In this document: piece by piece, positions 34,948 to 44,568 of the stretch
Layout: the number at the start of each line of letters is the position of its first letter
How positions within the stretch are numbered: position 1 is the stretch's first letter
NCBI GenBank assembly: GCA_030765335.1
Contig: JAVCCU010000019.1
Coordinates: 1-59,870 of the forward strand
Length of the DNA stretch: 59,870 nucleotides
Reading direction: 5' to 3'
Source of the DNA: Candidatus Kaelpia aquatica
Lineage (GTDB): Bacteria; Omnitrophota; Gorgyraeia; Kaelpiales; Kaelpiaceae
Program-made: the position numbers and the translations under genes
The notes under the pieces: model-generated
Database searches by the model: none
Told to the model about the DNA's origin: nothing
Seen by the model: the letters and a program-made list of their open reading frames with translations, nothing else

Positions 34948-36357
34948 TTATTCCAGCTCTTTCTCTGGCTTGAAAAGTTTTTTGATTTCAACCAGTTGTT
35001 CTTGGCGTTCTATTTTGCTACGCACAATACTGGCTGTAACAAATATTAAAAGATCTGTTGTCTCTAACTCCTTACGTTTATGCCTAAAGATAAGGCCCAG
35101 GAGCGGTATATCTCCTAAAAACGGCACCTTATCCACCGTATCTACTTCTCTCTGTTTTATTAAACCTCCGATAACTACTGTCTCTCCATCTGCAAGCTGA
35201 ACCTGAGTAGTAGCTTCTCTCGTATCAATATAAGGGCGTTCATTATTCGGCCCCACATAGACCCCTGAGAAATCACTTACTATAGGATGGAGGGTCAGTT
35301 TTATCCTGTTATTTGGAGATATATGGGGGGTCACCACTAAAGATATCCCAACATCCTCTTCTTCATAACCAGAGATCTCATAGGTACCGGTCTCACTGTT
35401 AAAAGTATAGACAGGGATTGGAACCTTTGTTCCGACTAATATCTTTGCTTCTTCATTATTTAGCGTAACAATCCTAGGATGAGACAATATCTTGCTATCT
35501 ACATCCTGCTGTATAGCTTGAAATACTGCCTGGAACTCGCTAAAGTTCAAAGTCCCAAATGTAAAATCATCTGCCCCTGCATAAGGAAATCCGCTAGAAT
35601 TTGGAAAAGTACCCTCGTCCGCTATGCCAGCAGTTGTAGTTTCGCCGGTACTATTTTTAGGATAGAGCTTACCTCCATGATCATTGCTGAAGGGAAAAGT
35701 AGCAGGCCTGCTAGCTCCAGAAGCTGTAGCCTTCATATTCCACTTTATGCCCAACTGAGTATCGTCATCCACGCTGGTCTCAACAATCTTAGCCTCTATT
35801 AAAACCTGTGGAGTCTCTTTGTCTAACTCTTTTACCAGCTTTGCAACTGTTTCAATTATATTAGAAACATCGGTTACAATAAGCGCATTAGATCTTTTAT
35901 CAACTTCTATCGAACCTGCGGCTGTAAGAACTTTTGCAAGGCTAGCCTTCATATCTTCGGCAGTAGCATTATTCAAAACAAAGACCTTCGTAAAAGGTGC
36001 CTCTCTTTCAATTTCACTCATAGTGGTAACTTTTATAACTGAACCTTTCTTTGTGTAAGCATATCCGCTTGCTGTAACTATTGCATCTATTGCTTCTGGG
36101 ACAGTGATGTTGGAAAACTTAACGCTGATTCTACCTATAACTTTATCCGAAACAACTATATTAAGAGCAAACTGTTCTGCCAACATTCTAAGTATATCTC
36201 TTACCTCCGCATCTTTAATCTCTAGAGCCTGAATAACCCCTTCCGATGCTTTAAAATTTAGATCATCTGCAGGCGCTTTAAAGCCTGGATCCTCTGCAAA
36301 GGAAGAGAGATTTAACATAACTATTGTAAGCATTATTGCAATTATTATCCTTTTCAT
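34948..36357 (-). CDS. gspD: Secretin GspD/PilQ (short form)
   Basis: 469 residues: signal peptide MKRIIIAIMLTIVMLNLSSFA, one N0/STN-like domain (about 45-110), one N1-like KH domain (about 120-180), and the secretin domain with QVLIEAKIVET, KILSHPRIVTLNNEEAKI and the signature VPFLGDIPLLGLIF. It forms the outer-membrane channel. It has fewer N-domains than typical GspD (about 650) and no evident pilotin-binding tail. One base after the GspC/PilP-like gene. Confidence 0.93.
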   Translation of the reverse strand: MKRIIIAIMLTIVMLNLSSFAEDPGFKAPADDLNFKASEGVIQALEIKDAEVRDILRMLAEQFALNIVVSDKVIGRISVKFSNITVPEAIDAIVTASGYAYTKKGSVIKVTTMSEIEREAPFTKVFVLNNATAEDMKASLAKVLTAAGSIEVDKRSNALIVTDVSNIIETVAKLVKELDKETPQVLIEAKIVETSVDDDTQLGIKWNMKATASGASRPATFPFSNDHGGKLYPKNSTGETTTAGIADEGTFPNSSGFPYAGADDFTFGTLNFSEFQAVFQAIQQDVDSKILSHPRIVTLNNEEAKILVGTKVPIPVYTFNSETGTYEISGYEEEDVGISLVVTPHISPNNRIKLTLHPIVSDFSGVYVGPNNERPYIDTREATTQVQLADGETVVIGGLIKQREVDTVDKVPFLGDIPLLGLIFRHKRKELETTDLLIFVTASIVRSKIERQEQLVEIKKLFKPEKELE

Positions 36358-36358
36358 C

Positions 36359-36775
36359 TCAATCTCCTTTTTTCAGTTTAATAACTAAATCTTTTGCACC
36401 TTCAGTTATTATAATATATTCATCAAATATCTTTTTAATCCTGTAAGCTCCAACAACATCATTCTCGCGGTAAGTCTCACCTGCTATCATAACCCGGCTC
36501 TCACTCTGAGATATTAGTATTGCTTCAATCGCAATCTCCCCTGAAAAACCGGCCTCTCTAAGTAGGGTGAAGGGGTTTCTCAACCATTCTTTAGGCCTCT
36601 TATTGAAGCGCATCTCGTCTGCGCTGGGAAGAAGGATTACCTCTGCTTGATTATCAAGCCGTTCTTTAAGATCGCCGACATCTGGAACCACTAACACAGG
36701 GGTGCCTATAAAATATATACCTATAATAAACCCGCATGCAAGAAATATAGTTAAACTGATTAATTTTTTTCTCAT
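36359..36775 (-). CDS. GspC/PilP-like inner-membrane linker protein
   Basis: 138 residues: one N-terminal membrane helix (about 7-26), a linker with WLRNPFTLL, and a small beta domain (IAIEAILISQSESRVMIAGE, VVGAYRIKKIFDEYIIITEG, LVIKLKKG) matching the HR/PilP domain that contacts the secretin N0 domain. Its place between the PilO-like and secretin genes is that of pilP. Overlaps the PilO-like gene by 4 bases. Confidence 0.78.
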   Translation of the reverse strand: MRKKLISLTIFLACGFIIGIYFIGTPVLVVPDVGDLKERLDNQAEVILLPSADEMRFNKRPKEWLRNPFTLLREAGFSGEIAIEAILISQSESRVMIAGETYRENDVVGAYRIKKIFDEYIIITEGAKDLVIKLKKGD

Positions 36776-37380
36776 CTCTCTTGATTAAGTATAAAATCTA
36801 TTCTCATATCAATTCTTATGTTCCAATCATCTATTTTGGTTATGTCTAAATCGTAAATTCCAGATTTAAAACTTTTACGCTCTAAATTCTCAAGAAACAT
36901 CCCAAAATTCAAAAAGTCAGCTATACATTGTAATTGTAAACCATACCTTACTAAACCGTCCACAGGAGAAGCTGGAATGTCATATATGTATTTGAAATCC
37001 TCTATTCTGATTCCATACTCTTCCATCTCCATTATCACCTGATTTGCTAAAGTAAGAAATTCCCGCTCTTTCGAGAAACTAGCCTCAAGGATGCTCTTCC
37101 GCTTTCTTAGGAGCTCTATCTCCCGGTCTATATTAGGGTGCTTAGCGAGCAGAGCGTCAAAATCTTTTATTTCCCTGCTTATATGGTGTAATCTCTTTTG
37201 ATAACTCCTCGCTTCTGAAATTTCAGAAAAGATAAATATTCGTAACATTAAATAGCCTAAAATAGAAGCAAAGAGTATAACAAGAAAGGCAATCTTCCTC
37301 TCTTTTACAAAGCGAATTAAATACCTTAAATCCGCTAATTTAGTTTTTTCAAAAAAATATTTTTTTAATTTAAATAACAT
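36772..37380 (-). CDS. PilO/GspM-like inner-membrane protein
   Basis: 202 residues: a membrane helix at about 31-50, a coiled-coil segment (SYQKRLHHISREIKDFDALL to LEASFSKEREFLTLA), and a ferredoxin-like domain (IRIEDFKYIYDIPAS, YGLQLQCIADFLNFGMFLENLE, DIRIDMRIDF-like end). This is the PilO fold. It pairs with the PilN-like half of the preceding protein. Overlaps its upstream gene by 16 bases. Confidence 0.85.
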   Translation of the reverse strand: MLFKLKKYFFEKTKLADLRYLIRFVKERKIAFLVILFASILGYLMLRIFIFSEISEARSYQKRLHHISREIKDFDALLAKHPNIDREIELLRKRKSILEASFSKEREFLTLANQVIMEMEEYGIRIEDFKYIYDIPASPVDGLVRYGLQLQCIADFLNFGMFLENLERKSFKSGIYDLDITKIDDWNIRIDMRIDFILNQER

Positions 37381-39059
37381 TTCAACTCAAAATATAATTG
37401 ATTTCTATAACCTTTATGTATAGTATCCAATATCTTAGCTTCTTTAAAGTAGACAGTCTCTTCTAACTTTTTGACAAAACTATTTAATACCGTGTTCAAA
37501 GATCCCCATTCAGCACTGATATTACCTTTTAACAATACAATCCGTTCGCTACCTTCTGCCCCTCCTTGAATCTTCTCCAAGATAATCTGATCCGAAATTA
37601 CGCTACTTATCTGTTTTAAAATGCCTGCCCAATCAAAATAGTCTGTATACACTTGAGATATTTTTTCCTCTAAAGACTCGATATTATCATATAACTTATC
37701 AACCTCTTTTAACTTTTGAGAGAAAGGGCCTAGCTCTTTATATGCATTCTCAGCTCTAGTGGTTATTTTTTCTAAATAAAACATATTTAAGTTTAATCCT
37801 AGGTAAAAAAAGAGTAAAAAACCTGCTAACCCGGACAGATAGACATAGATTGTATTTTTGGCTTTATGTGTCTCTTTTATGATTCTATAGTAAGGCGAAG
37901 TAAGATTATACCGCTTGGAAGTCCTATTCAAAGCTGCAGGTATAAGACCCATCTCAGTTTTATAATTATCGGAAATATCCGCCCCTACTTCTATTTTATC
38001 GGTTACACTTAAAGGGTCCACGCAGACATAAGAGATAGCAAATCTGCTTTCTAAAAATTCCCCTAACCCCTTTACACTTGCTCCGCTACCTATGATACAG
38101 ACTCCGGCAATCTTCTCTTTTTCAGAGAAAAAGCCAAGATATTCAGATATAAAGACTCCCAATTCTTGAGAGAAAGAATCAAGGGCTGGAGCAAGCAGCA
38201 TTCTTAACTGTTGATAGGCAATGCTTAACGCTCCCTCATTTACTTCTGGATGGCCTGCTTTTTCTAAAATATTCAGTCTCCTATCACTTTTAACAACATA
38301 GTTACCTTCTTTTGGAGGATAACCAACGCTCTTTACTATTTCAGCCGCCTCTTCCACGCTTATCTCTATTGGTCCAGCATTGGTATAAACTGTCCGAATT
38401 AAAGATTTTTTTAAATCCTGGAGACCAAAACTTGAAACTTTATAGGAACTGATGACTCTATCCTTCATAAAAAAGAACTCGGTATAACTTTCTTCCAATC
38501 TCAATACCAAGATAGAACCCTCTCTTGGTATTAGCCCCAAGCCGCAAAAGATGTTTTCCAGCGATACAATAGAGGTCTCTACTCTCTCTACATCGATGCC
38601 TAGTTTGCTCAACATATCAACAACCCTATCTGAGATAGATCTCTTTACCCCGGTAATCATACCAACAACAACATTATCTTTCTCTAATTTAACAATATTA
38701 TGATCGAGATAGCAATCGCTAGGCGTAATATGCATATCGCGTGTAAGCACGTGCATACAGTGACTAATTACTTCAGCTTTTGGAATCACGGGCAACACTT
38801 TAGCGCAAGCCAGAAGATAGTTAGGTGAGAATATAAGATGGACACCTCTTGCCTCCGGGACAGAAAACGCCTCTAAGCGTTCCTTAAAGAGGACCCAGAA
38901 TAGATCATCCTCTTTAATGCCTTTGGTATAGAAAAAATCGAACTTCTTAACTTTAAGACTATCTTTGTTCTTTTCAAGAAGGGCTAGGCGGATATAGTTT
39001 GAACCTATTTCTATTAAATATTGCATCTCTACTTTAACTAAACTATTTAAAAAATTCAT
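37365..39059 (-). CDS. PilM-PilN fusion (GspL-like) assembly protein
   Basis: 564 residues. The first 370 or so form an actin-like PilM domain (YLIEIGSNYIRLALLEK, GLIPREGSILVLRLEESYTEFFFM, GVCIIGSGASVKGLGEFL). A membrane helix follows near 400-420 (YVYLSGLAGFLLFFYLGLNL), then a coiled coil and a ferredoxin-like PilN domain (ILKQISSVISDQIILEKI, VLLKGNISAEW). In most T4P systems these are two genes; the joined form equals the design of GspL. ATG at 39059 after AGGAAG; a second ATG lies 11 codons in. Confidence 0.85.
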   Translation of the reverse strand: MNFLNSLVKVEMQYLIEIGSNYIRLALLEKNKDSLKVKKFDFFYTKGIKEDDLFWVLFKERLEAFSVPEARGVHLIFSPNYLLACAKVLPVIPKAEVISHCMHVLTRDMHITPSDCYLDHNIVKLEKDNVVVGMITGVKRSISDRVVDMLSKLGIDVERVETSIVSLENIFCGLGLIPREGSILVLRLEESYTEFFFMKDRVISSYKVSSFGLQDLKKSLIRTVYTNAGPIEISVEEAAEIVKSVGYPPKEGNYVVKSDRRLNILEKAGHPEVNEGALSIAYQQLRMLLAPALDSFSQELGVFISEYLGFFSEKEKIAGVCIIGSGASVKGLGEFLESRFAISYVCVDPLSVTDKIEVGADISDNYKTEMGLIPAALNRTSKRYNLTSPYYRIIKETHKAKNTIYVYLSGLAGFLLFFYLGLNLNMFYLEKITTRAENAYKELGPFSQKLKEVDKLYDNIESLEEKISQVYTDYFDWAGILKQISSVISDQIILEKIQGGAEGSERIVLLKGNISAEWGSLNTVLNSFVKKLEETVYFKEAKILDTIHKGYRNQLYFELKCYLN

Positions 39060-39071
39060 CCGCTTCCTATC

Positions 39072-39671
39072 TTAACATAGATTCTTAAGTAATCTCAAAT
39101 AAATCAACTTCTGAGCTAATCTCTCTGCAGTCAAGGCATAGTTATAAGCAATCTCTAAATCTTCTGCTGCAGAGACAATACCATGTTTATTCAATATTAA
39201 AAAGTGGTATTTATCTATATTAGAAGCTACTATATTAGCCAACTCTTCTGAGCCTGGATTATAAAATGGAACTCTTTTGATTTTGCCTTTTAAAAGATAA
39301 TTGAACTCTAGATCATCCGAATCTAAATCAATATCTAAATCATCTAAAAGAGATATGTAGATAGGGTGTAAATGCAGTATCGCTCCTAGAGAAGGATTTT
39401 TAAGGTAACTTAAACAGTGCATCTTCCACTCACTACTTATAAGAGTATGCTCTTTAAGCTCGCCGATCGAATCTTCCAGCGAGATGACCGAAAAATCAGA
39501 CTCTAAGGCCACTTCTAAGTTGACCCCTCTATTTTTTATTATTATCTGACCATCTAATTTTAAACTGATATTTCCAAAAGAGGAATGGGTTAGCTGATTT
39601 CTAGAAATAAACTTTGAAAACAGCAATAATCTCTCTTTTGCTTTGACTACTTGAATATTGTTAGGCACCAT
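39072..39671 (-). CDS. Class II aldolase/adducin-family protein (FucA/AraD-like)
   Basis: About 199 residues with the class II aldolase fold: SRNQLTHSSFGNISLKL entry motif, zinc ligands in LHLHP (HxH) and LNKHG, and Tyr/Ala-rich AYNYALTAERLAQKL end. Such enzymes cleave or epimerise sugar phosphates. The second ATG (39671) is chosen because GGAGAG sits 8 bases before it, rather than that at 39686. It is the first gene of the T2SS core operon, 12 bases before the GspL-like gene, an unexpected metabolic neighbour. Confidence 0.85.
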   Translation of the reverse strand: MVPNNIQVVKAKERLLLFSKFISRNQLTHSSFGNISLKLDGQIIIKNRGVNLEVALESDFSVISLEDSIGELKEHTLISSEWKMHCLSYLKNPSLGAILHLHPIYISLLDDLDIDLDSDDLEFNYLLKGKIKRVPFYNPGSEELANIVASNIDKYHFLILNKHGIVSAAEDLEIAYNYALTAERLAQKLIYLRLLKNLC

Positions 39672-39787
39672 ATCTTTTCTCTCCATTTTATATCTCTTTG
39701 ATATGATATTTTAACTTAAATCTAGCTAAAAAACATTAAAAACCAGCCTTAAAAATAGGTTGAACTCGTACTAAACAGTTTTAATTA

Positions 39788-39816
39788 TTGCACAGAGATA
39801 CTCTTTCCCATATAAT
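39788..39816 (+). promoter_or_regulatory. Sigma-70-type promoter of the prolyl isomerase gene
   Basis: TTGCAC (39788-39793), 17 bases, TATAAT (39811-39816), with AAAAAGGAG and the ATG at 39840. Leader of about 17 bases. The best canonical promoter with leader in the window. Confidence 0.8.
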
Positions 39817-39839
39817 CATAGGGAAAAAAGGAGTTAGCT

Positions 39840-41441
39840 ATGCTGGATAAATTTAGAAAGAAAAAGAATATTAAGATCATCATGTTTTTTATTGCTATAA
39901 TCATCGTCCCTGCATTTATGCTCTGGGGCGTGGGTAGCGTACTAAAATCTAAAGGTAAAGACTCTCTTGCAGGATTGGTATTTTCAAAAAAGATACCTAA
40001 AGATGATTTTGTCAAACAATACCATGCGGTCTACAACCAAGCCCAAATGCTCTATGGAGAGAACCTAAATAAAGTAAAAGATCTTTTGAATCTAGAGGGG
40101 CAGACCTGGCAGAGGATAATATTGCTAGAAGAAGCAAGGCGAAGAAAGATAAAGATATCCGATGCAGAGGTAATAGCAGCCATTCAAAGCTCCCCTATTT
40201 TTCAGAAGAATAACGCTTTTTCAAAAGATAGCTATGAAACAACGCTCAAATACTATCTAGGACTTAGGCCTCAACAGTATGAAGCACAGACACGAGATAA
40301 CCTTAAAATAAAAACATTAATAGAGCAGGTAACCGAAGGAGTCGAAGCCACAGAGATAGAAGCCTGGGAAAAATTTAAGTCAGAAAAAAGTTCATTTAAA
40401 TTAAGCTACATTCTTATAAAACCTACAGAGTTCTTAGCAGATATAACCCATACGGAAGAGGAGCTCGGTGCTTTTTACGGCGAAAACAGGGAGCGGTTTA
40501 AAAAAGAGGAGCAAGTAAACCTGGAATGTCTGGGCATATTATTCAAAGACCTCGCAACTGAAGCAACAGTTCTAGAGGAAGAGATAGACAACTATTTCAA
40601 AGAGCATGAAGCAGAATTAGAAGAGATGCAAAGTAAAGAAGAGTCCCGTCTAAGCGATGAAGATTTAAGAGCAAAGATATCCGATTACCTTATTCAAATA
40701 AATGCTCGTGATAAAGCTCAAGAATTAATCTGGCAAATAGAGAATGATATCGCATCTGAAACAAGTCTCTCTCAAATTGCAGAGAAATCCAACCTCTCTT
40801 TTAATGAAACCGGGTTCTTCTCTCCTTGGGACCCTATCCCCGAAATCGGCTGGGCCTACAAGATTACAGAGCAGGCATTCTCCTTAAATCCGGGTGAAAT
40901 CAGCAGTGCTATGGAGACAAAAAACGGTTTCTATATCATAAAATTAATAGAGAAAAGAGCGTCTTATATTCCTGAATTTGACGAAGCCAAAGAGAGCGTA
41001 TTAAAAGAGTATATAGCCTCTAAATCTAACGAGTTGGCAAAAAAAGAGGCTGAAGAATTATTGTCCTCAATAATTCTAGCCTTGGATAACGAAGAAGATA
41101 TTCAAACAATATTAGCTGCTAATGCCTTAGAATTCATCGAAACAGATTTTATAACCTCAGCCAGTTATATAAAAGGCATAGGCAATGCTTCCGATATTTT
41201 GACTGCTCTTGATAATAGCCAAAACAAGGGCTTTAATCCAAAAGTTATAACTTCTCAGGCAGGATATATTGTTCTTAGAATCGATGATATTAAAGAAGTG
41301 GTTGAGGAAGAATTCAAAGAGCAGAAAGATAAATTACAAGAAGAGCTGTTAACAGAGAAGAAAAATGCAGCGCTAAACGATTGGTTTAATCAAATTAGAG
41401 AAGATGCTAATCTTGAAGTATACTTTACTTTACCTAAATAA
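39840..41441 (+). CDS. SurA/PpiD-like periplasmic peptidyl-prolyl isomerase
   Basis: 533 residues: a short cytoplasmic start, one membrane anchor (KIIMFFIAIIIVPAFMLWGVG), a SurA_N-like helical chaperone region (about 30-200) and a parvulin domain (about 300-375; NETGFFSPWDPIPEIGWAYKI, AFSLNPGEISSAMETKNGFYIIKLIEKR). It resembles PpiD: a membrane-anchored folding helper for proteins leaving the Sec translocon. Convergent with nrdR, 3 bases between the stops. Independent promoter and ribosome site. Confidence 0.87.
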   Translation: MLDKFRKKKNIKIIMFFIAIIIVPAFMLWGVGSVLKSKGKDSLAGLVFSKKIPKDDFVKQYHAVYNQAQMLYGENLNKVKDLLNLEGQTWQRIILLEEARRRKIKISDAEVIAAIQSSPIFQKNNAFSKDSYETTLKYYLGLRPQQYEAQTRDNLKIKTLIEQVTEGVEATEIEAWEKFKSEKSSFKLSYILIKPTEFLADITHTEEELGAFYGENRERFKKEEQVNLECLGILFKDLATEATVLEEEIDNYFKEHEAELEEMQSKEESRLSDEDLRAKISDYLIQINARDKAQELIWQIENDIASETSLSQIAEKSNLSFNETGFFSPWDPIPEIGWAYKITEQAFSLNPGEISSAMETKNGFYIIKLIEKRASYIPEFDEAKESVLKEYIASKSNELAKKEAEELLSSIILALDNEEDIQTILAANALEFIETDFITSASYIKGIGNASDILTALDNSQNKGFNPKVITSQAGYIVLRIDDIKEVVEEEFKEQKDKLQEELLTEKKNAALNDWFNQIREDANLEVYFTLPK

Positions 41442-41444
41442 AGC

Positions 41445-41909
41445 TTAGCTGGCACTGTTTTTCTTCAAGAGCTTATCTAGTGCTATTTTAAACTCTTCTA
41501 TATCTTTAAACTCTCTATAGACAGAAGCAAATCTCACATAGGCAACCTGATCCAGCCTATGTAAATATTTCATGATTAATTCACCTATAATTTTAGAAGG
41601 TATCTCTTTCTGATTTTTCTTTTCTAAGTCTTTTTCAATCTTATCCGCTATATTGTCTAACTCTTCAATGCTGATAGACCTTTTATCACAGGCTTTGCGC
41701 AAACCATTAAGAACCTTGTCGCGATAGAACTCTTCTCTTCTGCCATCTTTTTTAATTATAATAAGAGGGATACTCTCTATTTTCTCATATGTTGTAAAGC
41801 GCCTTAAACATTTTAAGCACTCTCTCCGTCTTCTTATGACAATCTCTTCTGAAGAGCTGCGCGAATCGAGGACTCTATCTTCTATATTGCCGCAGTAAGG
41901 ACACTTCAT
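41445..41909 (-). CDS. nrdR: Transcriptional repressor NrdR
   Basis: 154 residues: zinc ribbon (CPYC at 3-6, CLKC), RRRRECLKCLRRFTTYEKIE, then the ATP-cone domain (IIKKDGRREEFYRDKVLNGLRKAC). NrdR senses (d)ATP and represses ribonucleotide reductase genes. None of its usual targets are in the window, but the adjacent dCMP deaminase is also part of dNTP metabolism. Last gene of the glyA-type operon. Confidence 0.96.
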   Translation of the reverse strand: MKCPYCGNIEDRVLDSRSSSEEIVIRRRRECLKCLRRFTTYEKIESIPLIIIKKDGRREEFYRDKVLNGLRKACDKRSISIEELDNIADKIEKDLEKKNQKEIPSKIIGELIMKYLHRLDQVAYVRFASVYREFKDIEEFKIALDKLLKKNSAS

Positions 41910-41947
41910 AATAAAACTATTGATCTCCTCTGCTCATGCTGTGTTAT

Positions 41948-42430
41948 CTAAGGCTTGCCTATAGTGCTCTCTAAATTATCTTCAAGCACAGCAATCCTAA
42001 TATTAATTCCAGCTTCTTTGAACATATCTTCCGCCAGCTTATCCGGATAACCATTATCTATAACAACTTCCTTTATTCCTGCATTTATAAGCATCTTGGC
42101 ACATATAATGCAAGGCTGGTTTGTACAATAAAGAATCGAGCCTTTCAAGCTGATGCCATGAAGCGCAGCTTGAAGAAGCGCATTCTGTTCTGCATGCAGC
42201 CCACGGCAAAGCTCATGCCTCTGACCTGAAGGAACGTTCAGCTTCTCTCTTAAGCACCCTGCTTCCTCACAGTGCGTGACACCTGAGGGAGTACCATTGT
42301 AGCCTGTGGCAAGTATTCTTCTCTCTTTTACTATAAGAGCCCCTACTTTACGCCGCAAACAGGTTGCACGGCTAGCCACAATGGTTGCTATATTCATAAA
42401 GTACTTATCCCAGCAAGGTCTACTATTCAT
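41948..42430 (-). CDS. dCMP deaminase (ComEB-like)
   Basis: 160 residues from the ATG at 42430 (GGAG 7 bases before it; the frame extends to a TTG at 42463 without homology). Start [21 protein letters not shown], zinc/catalytic motif LHAEQNALL and [11 protein letters not shown] (PCxxC) are those of deoxycytidylate deaminase, which makes dUMP for thymidylate synthesis. Overlaps glyA by 8 bases. Confidence 0.93.
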   Translation of the reverse strand: MNSRPCWDKYFMNIATIVASRATCLRRKVGALIVKERRILATGYNGTPSGVTHCEEAGCLREKLNVPSGQRHELCRGLHAEQNALLQAALHGISLKGSILYCTNQPCIICAKMLINAGIKEVVIDNGYPDKLAEDMFKEAGINIRIAVLEDNLESTIGKP

Positions 42431-43727
42431 CTTTAATCTCCGGATAGAGAGGAAAATCCTCAAGCAGCTCTAGGACTTTGAGCCTGACTCTTTTTGCAGC
42501 ATCAACACTACCTTTACTTTCTAACACTTGATCTATGAAGTTGACTATCTCCACCATCTCCTTCTCTTCCATACCTCTTGTAGTCACAGCCGGAGAACCA
42601 ATTCTTAGCCCGCTTGTTAAAAATGGAGACTGCTTATCATAAGGAATAAGGTTCTTGTTAACCGTAATATTAGCCTCTTCAAGCCAGCGAGATGCATCTT
42701 TACCTGTAATACCGTACTTAGCATGAACGTCCAGAAGAATAAGGTGATTGTCTGTTCCTCCAGTCATAACATTATACCCTTTGCTCAAAAAACAACTAGC
42801 CAAGGTTTTAGCATTGGCCAGGACATGCTTCTGGTATTCTTTAAACTCCGGCTTAGCGGCCTCTTTAAAAGCTATCGCCTTAGCTGCAATAATATGCGGT
42901 AACGGTCCGCCCTGAGAACCTGGAAAAAGACTAGAGTCTATAGATTTTGCAAACTCTTTATTCGTTAATATCATCCCGCCCCTTGCACCTCGCAAAGTCT
43001 TATGGGTCGTTGTGGTCGTAAATTCAATTCCAGCATCAATCGGATTGGGGTGTAAATCTGTTATAACAAGTCCTGCAACATGAGCAATGTCAGCAAGAAT
43101 ATAAGCTCCGACTTCATCGGCTATCTCCCTAAACTTCATAAAGTCCAATTGTCTTGGATAAGCACTGTGGCCAACAACTATGATCTTTGGCTTATGCTTC
43201 TTGGCTAGGTCTCTAACCTGATTATAATCTATAAGATAACTCTTGGAGTCTACTCCATATTTTACAACGTTGTAAATTTGACCAGAAAAGTTTTTAGGAT
43301 GACCGTGGGAGAGATGTCCGCCGGATGCAATATCTAAAGCAAGAAGAGTATCTCCTGCCTTTATAGCAGCTGCATAGACCGCCATATTAGCCTGAGTTCC
43401 AGAGTGCGGCTGTACATTGGCATGTTCAGCCCGAAACAATTTTTTGCCTCGCTCTATTGCAATGCTTTCAATTTCATCGATATATTTGCAGCCACCGTAC
43501 CAGCGAGCATTAGGATAACCCTCTGCATATTTATTTGTTAATATGCTCCCGGCCGCCTCTAAGACAGCGGACGAAACAACATTCTCACTAGCAATAAGCT
43601 CTAGATTGTCCCGCAGCCTGTTAAGTTCTTTGATCAAACAAGAGTAGATATCTGGATCGACCCTCTTAATATCCTGATAAAAATACCGTTTATTCAAACT
43701 CGCTAATCTTGCGGACTCTCCGCTCAT
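42423..43727 (-). CDS. glyA: Serine hydroxymethyltransferase
   Basis: About 434 residues: [56 protein letters not shown] and the PLP-lysine motif [14 protein letters not shown]. It interconverts serine and glycine and charges tetrahydrofolate with C1 units, feeding purE-D-M synthesis and the MetF-like enzyme. ATG at 43727 preceded by GGGGGT is preferred over the ATG at 43748. Confidence 0.97.
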   Translation of the reverse strand: MSGESARLASLNKRYFYQDIKRVDPDIYSCLIKELNRLRDNLELIASENVVSSAVLEAAGSILTNKYAEGYPNARWYGGCKYIDEIESIAIERGKKLFRAEHANVQPHSGTQANMAVYAAAIKAGDTLLALDIASGGHLSHGHPKNFSGQIYNVVKYGVDSKSYLIDYNQVRDLAKKHKPKIIVVGHSAYPRQLDFMKFREIADEVGAYILADIAHVAGLVITDLHPNPIDAGIEFTTTTTHKTLRGARGGMILTNKEFAKSIDSSLFPGSQGGPLPHIIAAKAIAFKEAAKPEFKEYQKHVLANAKTLASCFLSKGYNVMTGGTDNHLILLDVHAKYGITGKDASRWLEEANITVNKNLIPYDKQSPFLTSGLRIGSPAVTTRGMEEKEMVEIVNFIDQVLESKGSVDAAKRVRLKVLELLEDFPLYPEIKDE

Positions 43728-44124
43728 GTCTACCCCCTTCAAAATCATTACCTAACCAGGCATTTAATATATTTTTAATCTCTCCTAGCTCTATAAAACT
43801 TGCTGAAAGCACCAAAACATTAGCATCATTATGTTGCCGTGCCATCTGAGCCATATCAGCGCTCAAGCAGAGCGCAGCTCTAATACCTTTAAATTTATTT
43901 GCTGCTATAGACATCCCAAGACCGCTGCCGCATATTAGAATTGCAAAATCGACCTCTTCTCTCAGCACTCTCTCGACAGCTAACTTAGCAAAATCAGGAT
44001 AGTCGCAAGACTCCTCGCCTAAAGTCCCTTCATCACTATATGCGATATCAAGATCTTTAAGAATTTTCTTAAGATATTCTTTGCTTTTATAACCTCTATG
44101 GTCACTACCCAGAGATATTTTCAT
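43690..44124 (-). CDS. rpiB: Ribose-5-phosphate isomerase B
   Basis: 144 residues with [46 protein letters not shown] and [14 protein letters not shown], the complete RpiB/LacAB signature. Makes ribose 5-phosphate available for nucleotide synthesis. The ATG at 44124 follows AAAGGA; the frame's TTG at 44130 is less likely. Gene overlaps both neighbours. Confidence 0.96.
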   Translation of the reverse strand: MKISLGSDHRGYKSKEYLKKILKDLDIAYSDEGTLGEESCDYPDFAKLAVERVLREEVDFAILICGSGLGMSIAANKFKGIRAALCLSADMAQMARQHNDANVLVLSASFIELGEIKNILNAWLGNDFEGGRHERRVRKISEFE

Positions 44125-44566
44125 TCTCAATCCTTTCTATCACTTTAATTAAATAGAACTTCAAATCAATCGACAACCCTTCATAAACTTCAAGTGGCTT
44201 AGCAATAGGATCAATTATATCCTGTTTTCCTGATCCTGCAAACTCTGTTAATAGGAAAACTTTTTCATTGGCTTGGGGTTGATACTGTAATAAGCTTCTT
44301 CTGTGCCTCTCCTCCATCACAAGAATAAGATCAGCCCAATCGATAAGCTCTTCTGTTAAGGGCTTAGATCGATGATCAAATATCCTTATATCCTCTCTCT
44401 TTAAAACCTCAATAGCCTCTTTAGTAGCCTCCATACCCAAGAGAGCGGCAGTTCCACAGCTTTTAGTCTCAATATCTAAACCCTGTTCCTGAGCCATTTT
44501 TTTCAAAAGCGCAGCAGCTATAGGGCTGCGGCAGCTGTTGCCTGTACAGACAAAAAGTACTTTCAT
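44105..44566 (-). CDS. Low-molecular-weight protein-tyrosine-phosphatase family protein
   Basis: 153 residues: P-loop VCTGNSCRSPIAAALL (C-x5-R-S) at the N-terminus and the general-acid loop IIDPIAKPLEVY with Asp. This is the Wzb/YwlE type. It may dephosphorylate tyrosine or arginine residues; in glycan-producing bacteria it often controls polysaccharide export, but here it lies in the Sua5-rpiB-glyA operon seen in several phyla. Confidence 0.92.
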   Translation of the reverse strand: MKVLFVCTGNSCRSPIAAALLKKMAQEQGLDIETKSCGTAALLGMEATKEAIEVLKREDIRIFDHRSKPLTEELIDWADLILVMEERHRRSLLQYQPQANEKVFLLTEFAGSGKQDIIDPIAKPLEVYEGLSIDLKFYLIKVIERIENENISG

Positions 44567-44568
44567 AA

